The notes under the pieces were generated by a model. That model saw only the letters and a program-made list of their open reading frames with translations. It was not told the origin of the DNA and made no database searches. Position numbers and translations under genes: made by a program. A stretch of DNA of 32,633 bases from Hydrogenophaga sp. (GTDB lineage: Bacteria; Pseudomonadota; Gammaproteobacteria; Burkholderiales; Burkholderiaceae_C). Numbering within the stretch: the stretch's first letter is position 1; each line of letters starts with the position of its first letter. Below, in pieces: positions 8,895 through 17,379 of this stretch. The stretch spans positions 1 to 32,633 of the forward strand of contig JAIFNE010000199.1 of assembly GCA_020047875.1 (NCBI GenBank), written 5' to 3'.

Positions 8895-10249
8895 TGGTCC
8901 ACACACAACACCCTTCGCGCCGCGAATGGCTGGCCCAGGCCCTGGGTCTGCTTTCGGTCGCTGCTGCGCCCTCGCTGGCCTTCGCACAGCAGAGCGCGCA
9001 CATCGTCATCGTCGGCGGTGGCGTCGGCGGGGCCACCGCGGCCAAGTACCTCAAGCTGTTCAACCCGACGATCAAGGTCACGGTGATCGAAAAGAACCCG
9101 GTCTATGTCAAGCCCTACGGCTCCAGCGAAGTGCTTAACCAGCACGCGAAGATGGACGACCTGAACGTCAGCTATGACGCGCTGAGATCGAAGTACGGCA
9201 TCCGCTTCGTGTTCGACACCGTGACCGGTTTCGACCCGGTCACACGCACCGTGAGCACCGCGAGCCGGCAGAAGATCGGCTACGACAAGCTCATCGTTTC
9301 GCCCGGCATCCAGCTCATGTACGAGGCCTACGCCGGCTACAGCGAAGCCGTCGCCCGCACGGCCGTGCCCTCGGGCTGGATTCCCGGTGAGCAGACCGCG
9401 CTGCTGGCCAAGCAGTTGCAGGGCATGCGTGCCGGCGGCACCTTCGTGCTGGCTGCACCACCCAACCCCTACCGCTGCCCGCCCGGCCCGTACGAGCGCG
9501 CCGCGCTCATGACCGAGTGGTTCAGCAAGCACAACCCAACGGCCAAGGTCGTCATCGTCGACCCGAAGGACAGCTTCGTGACCGACGAGACCATGATGCT
9601 TGGCTGGAACCGGCTGTACAACTTCAACCTGCCCGAGGACTACGTCAAGAAGATGTCCGCCGAGGTGGAGGTCAAACAGCACAGCGTCACCAGCATGCTC
9701 AGCTGGGTGCGTGGCAAGGACGGTGGCCGCACGCTGAAGATCGATGCCCGGCAGATGCGCATTGAGACCGAGGCCGAGGTGATCCAGGCCGATGTGATCA
9801 ACGTCATTCCACCCATGAAGGCGGGCCAGGTCGCCATGACGCTGGGCCTGGCCGACGGCAGCGGCTTCTGCCCGGTGGACCGCCGCACGTTTGCCTCCAC
9901 GCTGCAGCCCAACGTGTACGTGATTGGCGACGCCAGCATCGCCGATGCCATGCCCAAGAGCGGCTTTTCGGCCAACACCCAGGCCAAGGTGGTGGCGCGC
10001 GCCATCGTTGAAGAACTGGCTGGCCGCACCGCGCCGGAGCCGCTGTGGGAGAACACCTGCTACGCCCTCGCCGGCAAGGACTACGGCCTCTTCGTGGCCG
10101 ATGTGTTCAAGATCATCGACGGCAAGATTGCCCGCATCAATGGCCAGGGCCGCTACCTGCCGCTGAACGCCACGCCGGCGCAGATCAAGCTGGGCGCGCG
10201 CTATCAGCAGGCCTGGCTGCGAACCTTCACCGCCGACTGCTTTGCCTGA
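8894..10249 (+). CDS. fccB: Flavocytochrome c sulfide dehydrogenase flavoprotein (FccB/SoxF-like), non-covalent FAD variant
   Basis: FccB oxidises sulfide in the periplasm and passes electrons to its cytochrome c partner. The protein starts with a twin-arginine signal (SRREWLAQALG), then the dinucleotide-binding motif IVIVGGGVGGATAAKYLK. C195 in RCPPGPYERA and C389 in ENTCYALAG match the redox disulfide of Allochromatium vinosum FccB (Cys161-Cys337). VIGDASIADAMPKSGFSAN is the second FAD-contact region. Where A. vinosum has Cys42 in TCYLSNEV as the covalent flavin attachment, this protein has P74 (KPYGSSEV), so FAD is probably bound without the thioether. ATG 8894 has an AAGGAA upstream; a GTG 3 bases earlier is possible. 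The dihaem partner follows 10 bases later. Confidence 0.88.
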   Translation: MVHTQHPSRREWLAQALGLLSVAAAPSLAFAQQSAHIVIVGGGVGGATAAKYLKLFNPTIKVTVIEKNPVYVKPYGSSEVLNQHAKMDDLNVSYDALRSKYGIRFVFDTVTGFDPVTRTVSTASRQKIGYDKLIVSPGIQLMYEAYAGYSEAVARTAVPSGWIPGEQTALLAKQLQGMRAGGTFVLAAPPNPYRCPPGPYERAALMTEWFSKHNPTAKVVIVDPKDSFVTDETMMLGWNRLYNFNLPEDYVKKMSAEVEVKQHSVTSMLSWVRGKDGGRTLKIDARQMRIETEAEVIQADVINVIPPMKAGQVAMTLGLADGSGFCPVDRRTFASTLQPNVYVIGDASIADAMPKSGFSANTQAKVVARAIVEELAGRTAPEPLWENTCYALAGKDYGLFVADVFKIIDGKIARINGQGRYLPLNATPAQIKLGARYQQAWLRTFTADCFA

Positions 10250-10259
10250 AGGAACGCAC

Positions 10260-11048
10260 ATGCAACACGATCCCTACCTGCAAGAGCTGACCGCCGTGAC
10301 GAACGGCCTGTTTCATCGCGCCCGGGTGGCCTTGGCCATCGGCGTGACGGGGCTGCTCATGGGCCTGGCGGCCGACCCGGCCCACGCCACCGACCACGCG
10401 GCCGCACCGTCGGCCAAGGCCTGGACCCCTGCCAGCCTGCGCGGCGCGCTGGCGGCCCTGCCCAAAGGCGATGCCGAACGCGGCCGCGTGGTCAACCAGC
10501 AGCTGTTCTGTGCCTCTTGCCACGGTGAAAACGGCGTGGCGCCGACGCAGAACTGGCCCCATCTGGCCGGCCAGAAAGCCGCTTACACCGCCAAGATGTT
10601 GCTTGACTATCAGAGCCGCTTGCGGCTCGAGGGCAAGCGGGCCGAGCTGATGCACAACATCGCCGTGATGCTGACGCCGCAACAGATCGCCGATGTGTCG
10701 GCGTTCTACGCCAGCCTGCCGGCGCCCGGTGACGATGGCACGCCACGCCCGCCCCCCCGCGGGGAAGGCATGAGCGCCGCGCAGCTGGTTCGCAAGGGTG
10801 ACCCCGCACGCCTGCTCACGCCTTGCGCCAGCTGCCATGGCGTGAAAGGTCAGGGCGGCAAGCTCGAAGCCTCGGCCCTGGCCGGACAGAACCCGCTGTA
10901 CTTCACCCGCACCTTGCTCGATTACCAGAGCGGCGTGCGCGCGAACGACGCGGCCAAGGGCATGAGCACGTTTGCGAAAAAGCTCACGCGCGGTGAGATC
11001 GAGGCGCTGGCGGCCTACTACGCCGATCTGCCCTCACGCAACCAGTAA
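10260..11048 (+). CDS. Dihaem cytochrome c, FccA-like partner of the sulfide dehydrogenase
   Basis: This 262-residue exported protein has a hydrophobic signal region (about residues 27-50, ending AHA). Two class I cytochrome c domains follow, with haem motifs C84-A-S-C87-H88-G and C189-A-S-C192-H193-G. The two halves are alike (HLAGQKAAYTAKMLLDYQS and ALAGQNPLYFTRTLLDYQS), which shows internal duplication as in the dihaem FccA subunit. Tandem dihaem cytochromes of the c4 type share this layout, so the FccA role rests on its position just after fccB. The start is ATG 10260 with AAGGA at 10249-10253; a TTG at 10242 in frame lacks support. Confidence 0.82.
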   Translation: MQHDPYLQELTAVTNGLFHRARVALAIGVTGLLMGLAADPAHATDHAAAPSAKAWTPASLRGALAALPKGDAERGRVVNQQLFCASCHGENGVAPTQNWPHLAGQKAAYTAKMLLDYQSRLRLEGKRAELMHNIAVMLTPQQIADVSAFYASLPAPGDDGTPRPPPRGEGMSAAQLVRKGDPARLLTPCASCHGVKGQGGKLEASALAGQNPLYFTRTLLDYQSGVRANDAAKGMSTFAKKLTRGEIEALAAYYADLPSRNQ

Positions 11049-11058
11049 CGTGCGGCCC

Positions 11059-11661
11059 ATGAGCTTCTGGGACCAGAACTTTTCAATCGCTGGCTACAAG
11101 TACGGCACTGCGCCGAACGCCTTTCTGGTCGAGCAGCAGGGGCGCTTCAAGCCCGGTGGCGATGTGCTGGTGCCGGGGGACGGTGAAGGCCGCAACGGTG
11201 TCTGGCTGGCCCAGCAGGGGCATCAGGTTACCGCCATGGACGGCTCTGCCGTGGGCCTGAACAAGGCGCAGTCGCTCGCGACCGAGCGCGGCGTTCTCCT
11301 GCGCACCGTGCTCGGCGACCTCGCCGACTGGACGCCAGAGCCGGTCCGTTTCGATGCGCTGGTACTGGTCTTCGTGCACCTGCCAACCGCCATCCGCGCC
11401 GGGGCGCACAGGCGCTTGGCCGCGGGCTTGCGCCCGGGGGGCTGGCTGCTGGTGGAAGGCTTTCATCCGCTTCAACTGCAGCATCGAAGCGGCGGCCCCA
11501 AGGACCCGAGCATGCTGTTCACCCCCGAGCTGTTGCGGGCCGATTTTTCTGGCTTGCTCGACGAGCGCCTGGCCTGGCAGGGGGAGGTGGTGCTGGACGA
11601 GGGGCTAGGGCACCAGGGGTTGGCGCACACCACACGCTGGCTCGGTCAGGTCCTGGGCTGA
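11059..11661 (+). CDS. Class I SAM-dependent methyltransferase (TehB-like)
   Basis: This is a 200-residue soluble protein. It has a Rossmann-like SAM site, with VLVPGDGEGRNGVWLAQQGH as motif I and TAMDGSAVG as the acidic strand-2 end. FDALVLVFVHLP and LRPGGWLLVEGFHP are motifs typical of small TehB/thiopurine-type methyltransferases. The N-terminal W-D-Q-N-F region is also characteristic. It starts 10 bases after the dihaem cytochrome stop and is probably in the same transcript. The substrate cannot be read from the sequence. Methylation of a thiol or chalcogen compound would fit the operon, but that is only inference. Confidence 0.8.
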   Translation: MSFWDQNFSIAGYKYGTAPNAFLVEQQGRFKPGGDVLVPGDGEGRNGVWLAQQGHQVTAMDGSAVGLNKAQSLATERGVLLRTVLGDLADWTPEPVRFDALVLVFVHLPTAIRAGAHRRLAAGLRPGGWLLVEGFHPLQLQHRSGGPKDPSMLFTPELLRADFSGLLDERLAWQGEVVLDEGLGHQGLAHTTRWLGQVLG

Positions 11662-11682
11662 CGGGCTGCTTCTGCCTGCACA

Positions 11683-11709
11683 ATGCCATCCATGCCATCC
11701 ATGCCATCC
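11683..11709 (+). repeat. Three tandem 9-base repeats holding start codons
   Basis: ATGCCATCC occurs three times in direct tandem at the 5' end of the DUF3422 gene and encodes Met-Pro-Ser repeats. Gain or loss of a unit would keep the frame but change the number of start codons. Confidence 0.9.
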
Positions 11710-13029
11710 CAACCTCCTGATTTTCGTTGCTTGCCAGCCGACGATGTCCTGCGCATCGAGTTGCACAACGAGGTGCATGCACGCCCGTCGGCGCGCATCC
11801 GCTTGCCGGCGCTGGTGGTGTTTGTCGCGGTGTTCAACGATGGCGTAACCCGGGAGCAGGAGTGTGAGCACCTGCGGCGCCTTCCGGGCCAGGAAGGTTT
11901 GACGCCCGCCGACCTGCAAGGTCACTTCCTGCGCTTGCGACTGCCAGGCTGCACCCTCAAGTGGGAGCGTCACACCGAATTCAGCCGCTACTCACTGGTG
12001 CAACCCCTGCCCGAAGGGGCTCGGCCAGGTTTGGGCGACCCTGAGTTGCTGTCGCAACTGGTGCTGCCGGCCGACTGGCTGGCCACGATCCCGGGGCGCA
12101 CCTTCGCCGCCATCAAGCTCATCATGCTGTATGGCGACCTGAGCGAGCCGCAGCAGACCTTGGCGCTGGCACGCACGTGGCTGAGCGAGCACACGGTGGT
12201 GGCCTCTCAGATGGGCAACAACAGCCACTCCATCGTCGTCACCGATTTCTTGCTGCGCGACAGCGGCTTCGAACGCATGCTGGTGGTCGCGCCGCCCGAC
12301 ACCACCGAGACCCGCGCCGGCCGCGTCTCCCAACGCCTGCTGGAAATCGAGACTTACCGCCTGATGGCCTTGCGCGGCCTGCCGGTAGCCAAGAAGCTGG
12401 GCCGGCTGCTCGCGGAGAGTGAGCGCCAGCTGGCCGACATCACCGCGCAACTGGAGAACAAGGGGGCGAGCGACCAGGCTCTGCTGGATACGCTGGTGTC
12501 GCTGGCTGCCGGTGTGGAGCGGGCCATTGCCGAGCACGCTTACCGCTTTTCGGCCACCCGCGCGTATGACGCGCTGGTGACGCAGCGCATCACCGAGCTG
12601 CGTGAGCGACCTATTCCAGGCACCCAGACCATCGGCGAGTTCATGCAGCGCCGGCTCTCGCCGGCCATGGGTACCGTGGCCGCCACCGGGCAGCGCCTGA
12701 CCTCGCTGTCCGAGCGCATCAGCCGCGCCAGCGCCCTGCTGCGCACGCGGGTGGATATCGCCACCGAGGTGCAGAACCAGCAACTGCTGGAGAAGCTGAC
12801 CCGCGGGCAGGAACTGCAGCTGCGCCTGCAGACCACGGTGGAAGGCCTGTCGATCGCGGCCATTTCTTACTACGTGGTCAGCCTGCTGCTGTATCTGGGC
12901 AAGGCGGGCAAGGCTGCTGGTCTGCCGCTGAATCCGGAAATTCTGGCTGGGGCCTTTATTCCGCTTGTGCTGTGGGGCGCGTGGCGCACCACGCGACGCA
13001 TCCACGAGAAGCTGCGCGGCCCGGGTTGA
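11683..13029 (+). CDS. DUF3422 family membrane-anchored protein
   Basis: This 448-residue protein is of the DUF3422 type. It carries the family's N-terminal HNEVHARPSARIRLPAL motif, a central alpha-helical region with many Leu/Glu/Arg residues, and two hydrophobic C-terminal helices (about residues 383-405 and 418-436). The family's function is unknown to me; the C-terminal helices indicate a membrane anchor. The first 27 bases are three copies of ATGCCATCC, so three in-frame start codons are available. It begins 21 bases after the methyltransferase and may be the last gene of that transcript. Confidence 0.85.
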   Translation: MPSMPSMPSQPPDFRCLPADDVLRIELHNEVHARPSARIRLPALVVFVAVFNDGVTREQECEHLRRLPGQEGLTPADLQGHFLRLRLPGCTLKWERHTEFSRYSLVQPLPEGARPGLGDPELLSQLVLPADWLATIPGRTFAAIKLIMLYGDLSEPQQTLALARTWLSEHTVVASQMGNNSHSIVVTDFLLRDSGFERMLVVAPPDTTETRAGRVSQRLLEIETYRLMALRGLPVAKKLGRLLAESERQLADITAQLENKGASDQALLDTLVSLAAGVERAIAEHAYRFSATRAYDALVTQRITELRERPIPGTQTIGEFMQRRLSPAMGTVAATGQRLTSLSERISRASALLRTRVDIATEVQNQQLLEKLTRGQELQLRLQTTVEGLSIAAISYYVVSLLLYLGKAGKAAGLPLNPEILAGAFIPLVLWGAWRTTRRIHEKLRGPG

Positions 13030-13315
13030 CAGCCGCGGCGCAGGCAGCGTTGTGCGCTCGCTGTTCGGGCGATGAAGTGCTGGTCAGTTGCAAGGGTTGT
13101 GCCGTTTCGATGGCGATTCATGGGCCTGCCAGCGCGCGCGGGTCGGCACTTCACAGCGCTCGTTCTCGGCCGCGCCTGCGGTGCCCGCCGACACGCGGAG
13201 TCTCAGCTCCTCGGCGGTGGATGTCTGGTCGAAGTTGGCCAGCCCCGCAGAGTCATGTTGATCAGACGCACGGCCACGACAGGCTCGTGGACAGCGTGCC
13301 GCAGAGCGTCTCGGC
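13030..13315. other. 286-base intergenic region without recognised gene
   Basis: This gap lies between two convergent genes (DUF3422 and the sigma-54 activator). Short open frames exist, but none has a ribosome site, a family motif or codon use that persuades me. I saw no T-tailed hairpin. Confidence 0.5.
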
Positions 13316-14701
13316 TCAGGATGCCGGGGGCATGTTTGTCGAATCCAGCGACTTGATTTTTCGGTACAGCGAGCGCTCGCTGATGCCCATCTTGGCCGCC
13401 AGTTCGGCCCGGCTACCGGTGTGCGCCGCGAGCGTCGCGCGCAGGGCGGTTTGTTCCAGGGCCTTGAAATCGGTCACCGATCCCGCGGGATTGTCGGTGG
13501 TCAAGGCCGCCGATGGCCGTTGGGCCGGCGGGCGGGTGGTACCAGCCGGGCGGCGGCCGGTGTCGATGGCCCGCTGCACATGCTCGGCCTCGATCAGGTC
13601 GCCGTCACACAGCAGTGCGGCGCGTTCCAGCAAATTGCGCAGCTCGCGCACATTGCCGGGGAACGCTTGCGCGCTGAGCAGTCTCAGAGCCGAGGTGCTC
13701 AGGCGCAGGTGGCGCGGCGCTGCCACACGCTCCAGCAGCGAGGGCGCCAACAGCGTCACATCGCCTGCCCGATCGCGCAGGCTGGGCAACCGGATCGGAA
13801 ATATCGATAGCCGGTAGTAGAGGTCCTCTCGGAAGCGGCCGTCTGCCACCATCTGGTCCAGGTCGCGGTGGGTGGCCGAGACGACGCGGATGTCGGCATG
13901 GCGCAGCTCGGTGCTGCCCACGCGGCGGTAAGTGCCCGTCTCCAGCAGGCGCAGCAACTTGACCTGCATGGGCAGCGGGATGTCCCCGACCTCGTCCAGA
14001 AACAGCGTACCGCCGCTGGCCGCCTCCACCAGCCCGCCCTTGGCGGCGTTGGCGCCGGTGAATGCGCCACGCTCATGGCCGAAGAGTTCGGATTCGAACA
14101 GGGTCTCGGGCAGGCTGGAGCAGTCCACCGCCACCAGCGGCTTGCCCGCGCGCGGACTCGCCTCGTGCAGGGCCCGCGCCACCAGCTCCTTGCCAGTGCC
14201 GGATTCGCCGAGCAGCAAAACGGTGGCGCGCGAGGGTGCGGCCCGCGCCACCAGGGCCAGCATGGCCTGAAACGCCTCCGACCGCCCGATCAGTCCCTGT
14301 GCTGCCGGTTGGCCCTGGGCCACGCGCAGCGGCTCCATCTTTTCCACGAAGAATGCGGGCTCACCGTCGGGGCCTGGCAAGGGCGAGAGCTCGATGTTCA
14401 CGTATTCCTCGCCTTGGGTGGTGTGGTGCAGGTGCAGCACACGCTCGCGCTGGCGCGAGGCGAGCGACCGCGCCAGCGGGCAGGACTCCCCGGCCTGATC
14501 GCAGGGCACTGAAAAGTGGTGCGAGACCTCGTAGCAGGTGCGGCCGACCACATCGCGCTGGCCGCCATAGGCGCGCCGATACGCCGCGTTCGCAGCGAGG
14601 ATGCGGTACCGCGCATCGAAGAGGATGTGCGGTTCGGGCAGGCCTTCGAGAAAGGCCGTGAGTTCGGGCAGGGGTTTCAATGCGGGTTCCTGGGCAGGCA
14701 A
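13316..14701 (-). CDS. Sigma-54-dependent activator with PAS sensor and Fis-type DNA-binding domain
   Basis: This 461-residue enhancer-binding protein remodels sigma-54 RNA polymerase using ATP. Residues about 15-125 form a PAS domain containing C56-x10-C67-x6-C74 ([19 protein letters not shown]) and H61-H62, a possible redox or metal site. The AAA+ domain follows, with Walker A GESGTGKE (165-172), the sigma-contact loop GAFTGA (212-217), Walker [12 protein letters not shown] and the arginine-rich FREDLYYRL segment. The C-terminus has a Fis-type helix-turn-helix ([22 protein letters not shown] region). There is no receiver domain, so it is probably controlled directly by its PAS signal. It is divergent from cioA. 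A perfect palindrome, 26 bases before its start codon, may also autoregulate it. Confidence 0.92.
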   Translation of the reverse strand: MPAQEPALKPLPELTAFLEGLPEPHILFDARYRILAANAAYRRAYGGQRDVVGRTCYEVSHHFSVPCDQAGESCPLARSLASRQRERVLHLHHTTQGEEYVNIELSPLPGPDGEPAFFVEKMEPLRVAQGQPAAQGLIGRSEAFQAMLALVARAAPSRATVLLLGESGTGKELVARALHEASPRAGKPLVAVDCSSLPETLFESELFGHERGAFTGANAAKGGLVEAASGGTLFLDEVGDIPLPMQVKLLRLLETGTYRRVGSTELRHADIRVVSATHRDLDQMVADGRFREDLYYRLSIFPIRLPSLRDRAGDVTLLAPSLLERVAAPRHLRLSTSALRLLSAQAFPGNVRELRNLLERAALLCDGDLIEAEHVQRAIDTGRRPAGTTRPPAQRPSAALTTDNPAGSVTDFKALEQTALRATLAAHTGSRAELAAKMGISERSLYRKIKSLDSTNMPPAS

Positions 14702-14726
14702 AAAGGGGCAGTCTGCGCGCCATTTT

Positions 14727-14742
14727 CTGCCAAAAATGGCAG
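14727..14742 (+). promoter_or_regulatory. Putative upstream activator site (perfect palindrome)
   Basis: CTGCCAAAAATGGCAG has 6-base arms and an AAAA centre. A further TGGCAG half-site is at 14755-14760. It is about 90 bases upstream of the cioA sigma-54 element and just upstream of the divergent activator gene. A one-mismatch version lies upstream of the sulfide module at 5589-5604. Confidence 0.6.
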
Positions 14743-14785
14743 TTTTGGCGGAAGTGGCAGAGCGGGCTCTGACGGGTCTTCGCTC

Positions 14786-14798
14786 AACACCTTTGATT
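14786..14798 (-). promoter_or_regulatory. Weak IHF-like site between activator site and cioA promoter
   Basis: On the minus strand, AATCAAAGGTGTT keeps AATCAA, but the TT pair is shifted by one base from the WATCAANNNNTTR consensus. Its position, between the palindrome and the sigma-54 promoter, matches that of the perfect site at 5669-5681. Confidence 0.3.
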
Positions 14799-14826
14799 CC
14801 ATTGCACTTATCCGCCTGCGGTCGCG

Positions 14827-14842
14827 CGGCACGGATCTTGAT
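14827..14842 (+). promoter_or_regulatory. Sigma-54 promoter of the cio operon
   Basis: CGGCACGGATCTTGAT fits TGGCACG-N4-TTGCW apart from the first T and the C of the -12 GC. GG (14828-14829) is ten bases from G14840, the correct spacing. Like the copy at 5709-5725, it has a base other than C after the -12 G. Confidence 0.55.
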
Positions 14843-14951
14843 AAGTCATTGGTGATGAATGTCCCCTGTTTCCAGCAGCGCCGTCCCCGTGTGGGGCGGT
14901 TCCGGTGGCCAGCGGAACTGCGCGAACCCTGAATAACGCAAGGACCCCGAT

Positions 14952-16364
14952 ATGTTTGACTTACCCGATGCCCTGCTGCTGGCGCGAATCCAGTTCGCGT
15001 TCACGGTGAGTTTTCACTTCCTGTTCCCGGCGATCACCATTGGCCTGGCCAGTTACCTGGCGGTGCTCGAAGGCCTGTGGCTGAAGACTGGTCGCGAGGA
15101 CTACATGAACCTGTTCCGTTACTGGATCAAGATTTTTGCGCTCGTGTTTGCCATGGGCGTGGTCTCGGGCATCGTGATGTCCTATCAGTTCGGCACCAAC
15201 TGGGCGGTGTTCTCCGACAAGGCCGGGCCCATCATCGGGCCGCTGATGGCCTATGAGGTGCTGACCGCTTTCTTCCTGGAGGCCGGTTTTCTGGGCGTGA
15301 TGCTGTTTGGCATGAGCCGTGTGGGCAAACGCCTGCACTTCATCGCCACGCTGATGGTGGCCTTGGGTACCTTCGTCTCGGCGTTCTGGATTCTCTCGGT
15401 CAACAGCTGGATGCAGACCCCGTCGGGCTACGCGATCAACGCCAATGGCCAGTTCATTCCAGCAGGCAGCTGGATCGACATCATTTTTAACCCCAGCTTT
15501 CCCTACCGGCTGGTGCACACCCTCTCTGCTGCTTACCTGACCACCGCGTTCTTGGTGGGGGCGGTCGGTGCCTGGCATCTGTTGAAAGACCGCGCCAACC
15601 CGCGCGCGCGCCTCATGTTTTCGATGGCGATGTGGATGGCAGCCATCGTGGCACCGCTGCAGATCGTGTTGGGCGACATGCACGGGCTCAACACGCTGGA
15701 GCACCAGCCGGTGAAGGTCATGGCCATGGAAGGCCACTACCAGAGCCACCCGGAAGGTGCGCCGCTGATCCTGTTCGGGGTTCCCAACAGCGCTGAAGGG
15801 CGGGTCGACTACGCGGTGGAAATCCCGAAACTGTCCTCCCTCATTCTCAAACACGATCTCAACGCACCCATGAACGGACTCGACACGGTTCCCGTGGCCG
15901 ACCACCCGCCGGTGGGCATGGTGTTCTGGGCCTTTCGCATCATGGTCGGGTTGGGTTTTCTCATGGCTGGGTTGGGCTTGCTCAGCCTGTGGGCGCGTGC
16001 CCGGGGCCGGCTGTACGAGTGGAAGTGGTTGCATCGCTTTGCCCTGGTCATGGGCCCCTCGGGCCTGATCGCGGTGCTCGCGGGCTGGATCACCACCGAG
16101 GTGGGCCGCCAGCCCTGGACCATCCAGGGCCTGATGCGCACGGTCGAGTCGGCTTCACCGCTGGCGGCACCTGCTGTGGCGGCGTCGCTGGTGGCCTTTG
16201 TGGTCGTTTACTTCGCGGTCTTCGGTGCCGGGGTGCTCTACATCCTGAAGCTGATGGCCAAGCCGCCGGGGGTGCACGAGTCGGCCCCGCCCAACATCCC
16301 CGCGCGCGCTGCTGGCACGACACCCGCCGTGGCGCTGCGCCCCGACGCCATCGCCACCGAATAA
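14952..16364 (+). CDS. cioA: Cyanide-insensitive bd-type quinol oxidase subunit I
   Basis: CioA is the haem-bearing subunit of a cytochrome bd family oxidase that oxidises quinol and reduces oxygen in the inner membrane. The 470-residue length and short Q-loop fit the CIO class, not the longer E. coli CydA. The visible features are H22 in SFHFLFPAITIG (haem ligand of helix 1), the Glu pair eight residues apart in YEVLTAFFLEAG, the RLVHTLSAAY His (b558 ligand position), and GWITTEVGRQPW near the C-terminus. AAGGA lies about 8 bases before ATG 14952. The gene leads an operon with cioB and a small subunit, under a probable sigma-54 promoter. Confidence 0.95.
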   Translation: MFDLPDALLLARIQFAFTVSFHFLFPAITIGLASYLAVLEGLWLKTGREDYMNLFRYWIKIFALVFAMGVVSGIVMSYQFGTNWAVFSDKAGPIIGPLMAYEVLTAFFLEAGFLGVMLFGMSRVGKRLHFIATLMVALGTFVSAFWILSVNSWMQTPSGYAINANGQFIPAGSWIDIIFNPSFPYRLVHTLSAAYLTTAFLVGAVGAWHLLKDRANPRARLMFSMAMWMAAIVAPLQIVLGDMHGLNTLEHQPVKVMAMEGHYQSHPEGAPLILFGVPNSAEGRVDYAVEIPKLSSLILKHDLNAPMNGLDTVPVADHPPVGMVFWAFRIMVGLGFLMAGLGLLSLWARARGRLYEWKWLHRFALVMGPSGLIAVLAGWITTEVGRQPWTIQGLMRTVESASPLAAPAVAASLVAFVVVYFAVFGAGVLYILKLMAKPPGVHESAPPNIPARAAGTTPAVALRPDAIATE

Positions 16365-16374
16365 GGGGAGCCTC

Positions 16375-17379
16375 ATGAACATCGATCTGACCCTCATCTG
16401 GGCCCTCATCATCATGGTGGCCGTCTTCATCTACGTGGTGCTTGACGGCTTTGACCTGGGCATTGGCATCCTGTTCAACACCTTCGAGGTGGGCCACGAC
16501 CGCGACACTGCGATGAACAGCATCGCGCCGGTGTGGGATGGCAACGAGACTTGGCTGGTGATGGGTGGCGGGGGTTTGCTCGCGGCATTTCCACTGGCCT
16601 ACGGTCTGATTTTCTCTGCGCTGTATGCGCCCATCATCGCCATGCTGCTGGCGCTGGTGTTTCGTGGCGTGGCGTTCGAATTCCGCTGGCGCGACCCGGC
16701 CCACCGAGGCTTCTGGGACCTGGCTTTCACCGGTGGATCACTGCTGGCCGCGTTCGCGCAAGGCGTCATCCTGGGCGCACTGCTGCAAGGTGTGGCCATC
16801 AGCGAGCGGGCGTACGCCGGCGGCTGGTGGGACTGGCTCACGCCCTTTTCGCTGCTCACCGGTGCGAGTGTGGTGGTTGCCTATGCACTGCTGGGTGCCA
16901 CCTGGCTGGTGATGAAGACCGAGGGTACGTTGCAACGCCAGGCCCGTTCCATGGCCTGGTGGCTGGGTGCTGCCACGCTGGCGGCCATCGTCGCGGTCAG
17001 CATCGCCACCTTGTTCCTCAGCGCCGACTACTTCAGGAACTGGTTGAACTGGCCCAATGTCCTGTGGGTGGCACCGGTGCCGGTGCTGGTGGCATTGGCC
17101 AGCCTGGCCTTTGTGCGCAGCCTCAAAGCGGGGCAAGAGACGGCGCCCTTCCTGCTGGTGCTGGGCGTCTTCCTGTTGTGCTTCGTGGGTCTGGGCATCA
17201 GCGTCTTCCCCTACATCGTGCCGGGAGCGGTCACGATCTGGGACGCAGCCACCGACCGAAGCGGGCAGGTCTTCATGCTCTGGGGCACAGCCCTGGTGTT
17301 GCCGATGATTCTGGGCTATACGGCCTGGTCGTACTGGGTGTTCCGCGGCAAGGTGACTTCGGACGGATACCACGCATGA
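16375..17379 (+). CDS. cioB: Cyanide-insensitive bd-type quinol oxidase subunit II
   Basis: This 334-residue polytopic CydB/CioB subunit supports the haem subunit without binding haem itself. It has the CydB start (LTLIWALIIMVAVFIYVVLDGFDLGIGIL) and the typical SIAPVWDGNETWLVMGGGGLLAAFP motif. FSALYAPIIAMLLALVFRGVAFEFR and the late FPYIVPGAVTIWDAA segment are also present. It starts 10 bases after cioA with GGGGAG as ribosome site. Its stop overlaps the next start (ATGA). Confidence 0.96.
   Translation: MNIDLTLIWALIIMVAVFIYVVLDGFDLGIGILFNTFEVGHDRDTAMNSIAPVWDGNETWLVMGGGGLLAAFPLAYGLIFSALYAPIIAMLLALVFRGVAFEFRWRDPAHRGFWDLAFTGGSLLAAFAQGVILGALLQGVAISERAYAGGWWDWLTPFSLLTGASVVVAYALLGATWLVMKTEGTLQRQARSMAWWLGAATLAAIVAVSIATLFLSADYFRNWLNWPNVLWVAPVPVLVALASLAFVRSLKAGQETAPFLLVLGVFLLCFVGLGISVFPYIVPGAVTIWDAATDRSGQVFMLWGTALVLPMILGYTAWSYWVFRGKVTSDGYHA

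Noticed and set aside
8330-10261. Minus-strand open frame of 643 codons opposite fccB
   Set aside because: Antisense to a clearly recognised flavoprotein; no motif or ribosome site.
13030-13315. Possible short gene or pseudogene (for example a frame from 13072)
   Set aside because: No ribosome site, family motif or consistent codon bias; left as unexplained intergenic sequence.
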